Shown here: positions 33,496 to 37,006 of the stretch, in pieces
Layout of the letters: each line of letters begins with the position of its first letter
Numbering within the stretch: position 1 is the first letter of the stretch
NCBI GenBank assembly: GCA_028714175.1
Contig: JAQTMV010000025.1
Location: 1-37,006 of the forward strand
Reading direction: 5' to 3'
Source: Methylococcales bacterium
GTDB lineage: Bacteria; Pseudomonadota; Gammaproteobacteria; Methylococcales; Methylomonadaceae
DNA: 37,006 nt
Translations under genes and position numbers: made by a program
Notes under the pieces: model-generated
Databases searched by the model: none
What the model was told of the DNA's origin: nothing
What the model saw: only the letters and a program-made list of their open reading frames with translations

Positions 33496-33816
33496 GAGAA
33501 AACTGGTAGGGAGAAAGCTGTAGGGTAAATTCGTCTTAGGCAATCCACATAGTCGAAGCGGATATGTACGGTACCTTGATATCTCGACTTTTCTGTGTTC
33601 ATTTATGTAAACGCCGTTGTTTCTGACCGTGGTATTCGGTAAAAACAGCGGACGAAAGTAATCACATGATTGACTCTTTCTCCCGGTCCATATACCGTTC
33701 CAACGCGGTAAGGCGCAATCCGTAGGGTGCAATAGGTGTTAGCCGTTTTGCACCGCATGTTTGGCTTTGTTGTGGCGCAATAGGCTATCGCTATTGCTAG
33801 TTGATCAAAGAGCTTA
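33496..33816. other. Gap with REP-like repeat
   Basis: No gene seen in 321 bp. GTAGGGTGCAA (33722-33732) and TTGCACCGC (33755-33763) form an inverted repeat of the kind scattered in gammaproteobacterial genomes, and GGCGCAATAG/CTATCG follows. Confidence 0.5.
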
Positions 33817-33957
33817 ATGGCGAGAATCCAAAGAATCCGACAGAAGATTATCGATCGTGCATACTACCTTTCATTCCATGCAGAGGTGGAAATGCTTGAC
33901 TATGAATTGACATGTGATGATATCGAAAATGCCATACTAAAAGGACGGATTGAGCCT
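33817..33957 (+). pseudogene. DUF4258 gene cut by an inverted-repeat element
   Basis: The frame opens MARIQRIRQKIIDRAYYLSF, then EVEMLDYELTCDDIENAILK, GRIEP; this is the first half of DUF4258, a RelE/BrnT-like small toxin-type family of about 80 aa. At 33958 the 88-bp element begins, and the frame then runs through it to a random stop at 34072. No DUF4258 sequence resumes after the element, so the 3' half is lost. Confidence 0.65.
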
Positions 33958-34045
33958 GGTAGGGTGGGCAGCTTTTTGCCCACCATACATCTATTATCAC
34001 GACTTCATTCCTTATGGGCACCGAAAAGCACGTGCCCACCCTACC
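33958..34045. repeat. Inverted-repeat element (MITE-like), copy 3, most complete
   Basis: 88 bp with perfect 13-base ends: GGTAGGGTGGGCA at 33958 and TGCCCACCCTACC at 34033-34045. An inner stem GCTTTTTGCCCACC lies next to the left end. It has no coding capacity. No target-site duplication is obvious. Related copies are at 14591-14660 and 29653-29737. Confidence 0.8.
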
Positions 34046-34051
34046 AATTGG

Positions 34052-34444
34052 TTAAATTGTCCAGTCTTCGATAGACAAGTCGACGACCTGACAAAAAGCA
34101 CGATCGTTTGTCACCAGCACGGCGATTACGCTCAGCGCGTGAGCGGCAATCAGTAAATCAAGCGGCGCAAGTACCTTGCCCTGGCGCTCCATGTCGGCTC
34201 GCACGGTTCCGTAATGCTTCGCAATTGAACTGTCCCAGGGCAGCACATCGACGCGGCGTAGGAATTCTTGTACGACAAGTTGGAGCCGCTTGGCATCCAG
34301 CCGTTTTGCCAGACCGAAAAGCAGTTCGCCTTCGGTAATGGCTGAGATGCAAAGAGACGCCATGGGCACTTCGATTACCCTCCGGGCTACGGCTGGATGC
34401 CCCTTGATCAGGTGGCTCACGGTGTTGGTGTCGAGAAGGTAGCG
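34052..34444 (-). pseudogene. PIN-domain (VapC-type) toxin lacking its start
   Basis: Protein similarity runs from RYLLDTNTVSHLIKGHPAVA (starting 34444) to the stop at 34052, with ISAITEGELLFGL, GTVRADMERQGKVLAPLDLL, and VTNDRAFCQV, typical of VapC PIN RNases (acidic residues D, E, D, D). The codon before RYLL is TAG, where the initiating Met should be. The first usable start is GTG at 34420, after the first catalytic Asp, so the toxin should be inactive. No VapB antitoxin is next to it; hpnA debris is fused to its 5' end. Confidence 0.7.
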
Positions 34445-34667
34445 CTACACTCACGTGATGTTGCCAAGGGGCATCTGTTGGCATTTGAACAGGGTAAAGC
34501 AGGAGAACGTTATATCCTGGGCGGTGAAAACATAAATAGATGGTGTGCGTATGGCAAAGAAACAGATGTTTTTTTCCAGTGCAAAAGCCATACGCGAACT
34601 GAATTATCGGTATCGTCCGGCCCAGGATGACATTCTCTGGTTTTGCGAAAACGGTTACTGTAAGTGA
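34440..34667 (+). pseudogene. hpnA: Remnant of hpnA (hopanoid-associated sugar epimerase)
   Basis: One frame reads HSRDVAKGHLLAFEQGKAGE then RYILGGENI; after a deletion and frame change near 34530, KKQMFFSSAKAIRELNYRYR and WFCENGYCK to the TGA at 34665 follow. These are the HVDDVAxGHxLAxExGxxGERYILGGEN block and C-terminus of HpnA, an extended SDR family member tied to hopanoid genes. Methanotrophs make hopanoids, so an intact copy may exist elsewhere. The N-terminal Rossmann part is gone. Confidence 0.7.
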
Positions 34668-34765
34668 GCATTTGAATTTCTGAATGAGAAGACCGAGTTC
34701 AACGCAAACTGGGCAGTCAAGACGCAATTTACTAGAGCAATTGCGCCTTAACCCCCTACAGGGAT

Positions 34766-35095
34766 TTATTCAAAATAATCCCACGGGTATTCAGGAGTTA
34801 AAATAGGCCGAAAACCTGAAGGGACCGGAAAAGGCGCGGAAATAAACTCATAAACGCCCACTAATTCACGGGTTACAGTCATCCCCAAACCGGTAGCAAG
34901 GCCTAGAGGAAAACCAACCGCCCCTTTAGCCTGTGTTTCCTTAACAATATTACCCGGTATCTCAAGAAAACCGCAGGTCATTCCCGCCAGGCCTCTACCG
35001 AATTTCTGCGCCGCTGTATATGCATAAGCATTGGGAAATGAAATTAATGTTAAAGTTGTAAAAGCTGCCAATAGATAAATACGTAACTTTTTCAT
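34766..35095 (-). CDS. Exosortase system-associated protein, TIGR04073-like
   Basis: 109 aa from the ATG at 35095, which follows AAAGGAG; the upstream in-frame extension to 35194 has no ribosome site. A signal peptide (1-25, ending AYA) leads to FGRGLAGMTCGFLEIPGNIV, a Gly-rich stretch (GFPLGLATGLGMTVTRELVG) and PFPVPSGFRPILTPEYPW. This pattern matches the TIGR04073 family, found in genomes with exosortase/PEP-CTERM sorting; function unknown. It is probably periplasmic or outer-membrane associated. It stands alone. Confidence 0.75.
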   Translation of the reverse strand: MKKLRIYLLAAFTTLTLISFPNAYAYTAAQKFGRGLAGMTCGFLEIPGNIVKETQAKGAVGFPLGLATGLGMTVTRELVGVYEFISAPFPVPSGFRPILTPEYPWDYFE

Positions 35096-35645
35096 GTGCT
35101 GTTCTCCTTTATTTTTCTTATCTGAATACCATATCTTAACCGATGATAAGGGCATTAATAATTGAATTTTTGCTATCATCCGTTCAACCGGCAAAATCGG
35201 GCTCGAGTATCAATCGGAGAGCCAATCCGATCATGCCGCTATGTGGTACCCCGGAACGTAAAACCCGCCGCCACAATAAACCCGGTTGTCTTCACTCAGT
35301 CTCTTCCGGATGGAGAGGAAAAACGCTCGTTTCGCGACTTTTTCGGAAACGTACCGCTCGAATGTGCAATGTCCCCGGGCCATGCCGTGGAGTGAGAGAG
35401 CAGGCGATCGGATTCCGTTTTGGCCACATGGTAGCATTCGCGGACCCGTTCTTCCAATCCTGACCGGTTCAGCACAGTAATATGGCTTTATGTATGCTAC
35501 CGTACTGACAGCATCTGATATTGCGGATAAACTATTCTTTTTCCTATGTCCGGTATGACGTAGCTTGTCGCAACCTTTATATCTGCTACAGAACCTACGA
35601 TAGATGCATCTTTTACGAGTTTTGCAATTGATAGGTATCAAATCC
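35096..35645. other. Gene-free stretch before the chimeric gene
   Basis: About 550 bp. The short open frames on both strands have no recognisable product or ribosome site, so I support no gene here. It should contain promoters for the divergent TIGR04073-like gene and the glgX-derived gene, but I see no convincing box pair. Confidence 0.45.
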
Positions 35646-36902
35646 ATGACAGAGCAGGTAACAACGGTATGGCCTGGCAGACCTTATCCTCTGGGTGCCA
35701 CATGGGATGGGAAAGGTGTCAACTTCGCCTTATTTTCCGAGCATGCTGAATTAGTCGAGCTCTGTCTGTTCGACACCAAGGGCAGGCACGAAATCCAGCG
35801 CATCCCGATACGGGAGCAGACCGATCAGATTTGGCATTGTTATATTCCCGAAGCACGCCCGGGCTTGTTCTATGGCTACCGTATCTACGGTCCTTATGCA
35901 CCGGCGCTGGGAGCTCGTTTTAATCACAACAAATTGCTTCTCGATCCTTACGCCAAGGCGATTATCGGGCCGTTGCGATGGAGCGATGCCCAGTTCGGCT
36001 ACAAGATAGGGCATAAACAGGAGGATTTATCCTTCGACCGTCGCGACAGCGCATCAAGCATGCCGAAATGTCAGGTCATCAATACTCTGGAAAACCCGGA
36101 AGCGCGGGAGCGTTTGATCGGGCAGCTTAAGCTTCTGGCCAAGACCCAGCAGGAAATGGCTCGTTCCCAGGAAAAGCCGACACTGGGCAGCACTACCGTC
36201 GATCTGTTGAAGACCCTTTCGGATCGACTCGCCAGATCTGTCGAGACCACTGTGAAAGCCGCTACGATGTTCCATCAGATTCCCCGTGTCGCAGGCTGGT
36301 TGCAGATGCAGATATCGACTTTGGACAGGCGGAATCTCTGGCTGGGCGTCATCGAAAATCTTGCCGGGATCATCGGGAGCGCTTACCTGGCTTTCTTTAT
36401 ATGTCGATGGGTATTGAAACCCCTGCGCGAAGCTTCGGAACGTCGTCCCACGGAAGGATTCGCGATGCGCATTTCATGTCTTTTCGTATTGCTGCTGCTT
36501 GCCTTGCTGCCCATTATCGCATTTGCAATTACCGGTTATATGGCATTGGGCTTGATCCAGCCAAGCGAAAACATCCGCCTGGTTGCTATCGTCTGGATTA
36601 ACGCCGCCGTCATTGTCCATTTGCTTATGGCGATCAATCGCTTTTTCCTGGCGCCCCACTATCCTCAATTTCGATGGTTGCCGGTCGGCGATAACACGGC
36701 CAGGTATATCGATAGTTGGATGCAATGGCTGAGCATTACAGTGACTTACGGCTATTTTGCCTTACAGGCAGCCCTCCTCATTGGCATGCCCCTTCCTCTT
36801 TATGAAACCCTGCTGCGACTTCTCGGTCTTCTGGTGTCCGGCTTGATAATACTACTGATCCTGCAAAATCGGCAAGGCGTAGTCTCTTCCAATATGAAAT
36901 GA
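35646..36902 (+). CDS. Chimeric ORF: GlgX N-terminus fused to MscS-like membrane region
   Basis: 418 aa from the ATG at 35646 (frame open from 35604). Residues 1 to about 143 are the CBM48-containing N-terminus of glycogen debranching enzyme Glg[69 protein letters not shown]. At about 36080 this changes abruptly to a long-helix region ([20 protein letters not shown]) and then about five TM segments that resemble the N-terminal part of large MscS-type mechanosensitive channel proteins. The GlgX catalytic domain and the MscS pore/beta domains are both missing. A deletion or recombination joined two genes in frame. The product is probably not functional; the MscS assignment is the less certain half. 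Confidence 0.65.
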   Translation: MTEQVTTVWPGRPYPLGATWDGKGVNFALFSEHAELVELCLFDTKGRHEIQRIPIREQTDQIWHCYIPEARPGLFYGYRIYGPYAPALGARFNHNKLLLDPYAKAIIGPLRWSDAQFGYKIGHKQEDLSFDRRDSASSMPKCQVINTLENPEARERLIGQLKLLAKTQQEMARSQEKPTLGSTTVDLLKTLSDRLARSVETTVKAATMFHQIPRVAGWLQMQISTLDRRNLWLGVIENLAGIIGSAYLAFFICRWVLKPLREASERRPTEGFAMRISCLFVLLLLALLPIIAFAITGYMALGLIQPSENIRLVAIVWINAAVIVHLLMAINRFFLAPHYPQFRWLPVGDNTARYIDSWMQWLSITVTYGYFALQAALLIGMPLPLYETLLRLLGLLVSGLIILLILQNRQGVVSSNMK

Positions 36903-36944
36903 GCCTGAAGGAGGTGGTTCTTTCTAACATGAAATGAGCCTGAA
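36894..36944 (+). repeat. 16-bp direct repeat at the end of the chimeric gene
   Basis: ATGAAATGAGCCTGAA occurs at 36894-36909 and 36929-36944, 35 bp apart. The first copy includes the stop codon of the chimera. It may be a footprint of a mobile-element insertion or excision. Confidence 0.6.
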
Positions 36945-36974
36945 ATAAGCCGAGATTCTGTTCATGATGGGAGG

Positions 36975-37006
36975 ATGAAAACTCTCATGAACGACACACA
37001 ACTTGA
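36975..37006 (+). CDS. Start of a gene running off the window (possible integrase/transposase)
   Basis: GGGAGG at 36969-36974 is followed by ATG at 36975 and, at a better spacing, ATG at 36987 in the same frame, reading MNDTQL to the window edge. Some transposase/integrase proteins begin similarly, but six residues cannot prove it. Confidence 0.25.
   Translation, partial: MKTLMNDTQL

Noticed and set aside
33958..34074. Extended C-terminus of the DUF4258 frame
   Set aside because: These codons come from the inverted-repeat element and the flank, not from the gene; the similarity ends at 33957.
35231..35647. Minus-strand 138-codon frame before the GlgX chimera
   Set aside because: Composition is irregular, no ribosome site and no motif; its start overlaps the glgX-derived start.
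1..37006. tRNA, rRNA, CRISPR arrays, replication origin
   Set aside because: None recognised by eye on either strand; a tRNAscan or Infernal run would be needed to exclude small RNAs fully.

Overview
This window looks like chromosome from a gammaproteobacterial (type I) methanotroph of the order Methylococcales. The main evidence is a complete co-directional ribulose-monophosphate (RuMP) cluster at 18802-26310: hexulose-6-phosphate synthase, phosphohexuloisomerase, transketolase, two unusual repeat proteins, transaldolase and class II fructose-bisphosphate aldolase. Supporting evidence is a gammaproteobacterial hslV-hslU-DUF971-ubiE-ubiJ-ubiB block (13024-18314), a remnant of the hopanoid gene hpnA, and a small protein of the exosortase-associated TIGR04073 type. 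The genus cannot be fixed from sequence reading alone.

Layout. 1-2600: two GC-rich genes for exported hydrolases, an esterase that seems to have lost its C-terminus and a trypsin/V8-like serine protease. 2600-3770: intergenic debris with IS110-type and IS1634-type transposase remnants. 3968-6711: a membrane-anchored lytic-transglycosylase-like protein and a MocR/PdxR-type regulator with a possible direct-repeat operator. 6800-13020: an island of small one-domain genes (three intact VOC proteins, DUF1579, SRPBCC, a 7-TM protein, DUF1428, DUF4287, RibD-like reductase, an unrecognised 148-aa-class protein, a GFA stub) mixed with decayed copies of the same families. 13024-18314: the Ubi/HslVU housekeeping block on the minus strand. 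18315-26460: the RuMP operon with a promoter in front and a terminator behind.

26690-37006 is decayed accessory DNA. It holds an IS1634-type remnant, a frameshifted uracil-DNA glycosylase, an intact exonuclease III, a HigBA-type and a BrnTA-type toxin-antitoxin pair whose antitoxins are intact but whose toxins have lost their middles, a broken TIR gene coupled to a membrane STAND-like ATPase, a DUF4258 gene cut by an 88-bp inverted-repeat element, a PIN toxin lacking its start, the hpnA remnant, and an in-frame GlgX/MscS chimera. The inverted-repeat element occurs three times in the window.

Best candidate for something undescribed: the two genes at 22234-23943, inside the RuMP operon between transketolase and transaldolase. 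They encode membrane-anchored proteins with 4 and 13 copies of a short motif, [ST]-[GRK]-V-x-[KR]-Y-[LIVM]. Topology rules place the motifs in the cytoplasm, while the first protein also has two copies of a different motif on the periplasmic side. I infer a multivalent scaffold that could gather RuMP enzymes at the membrane where formaldehyde enters. This is a hypothesis from architecture and gene order; no homology search was possible.
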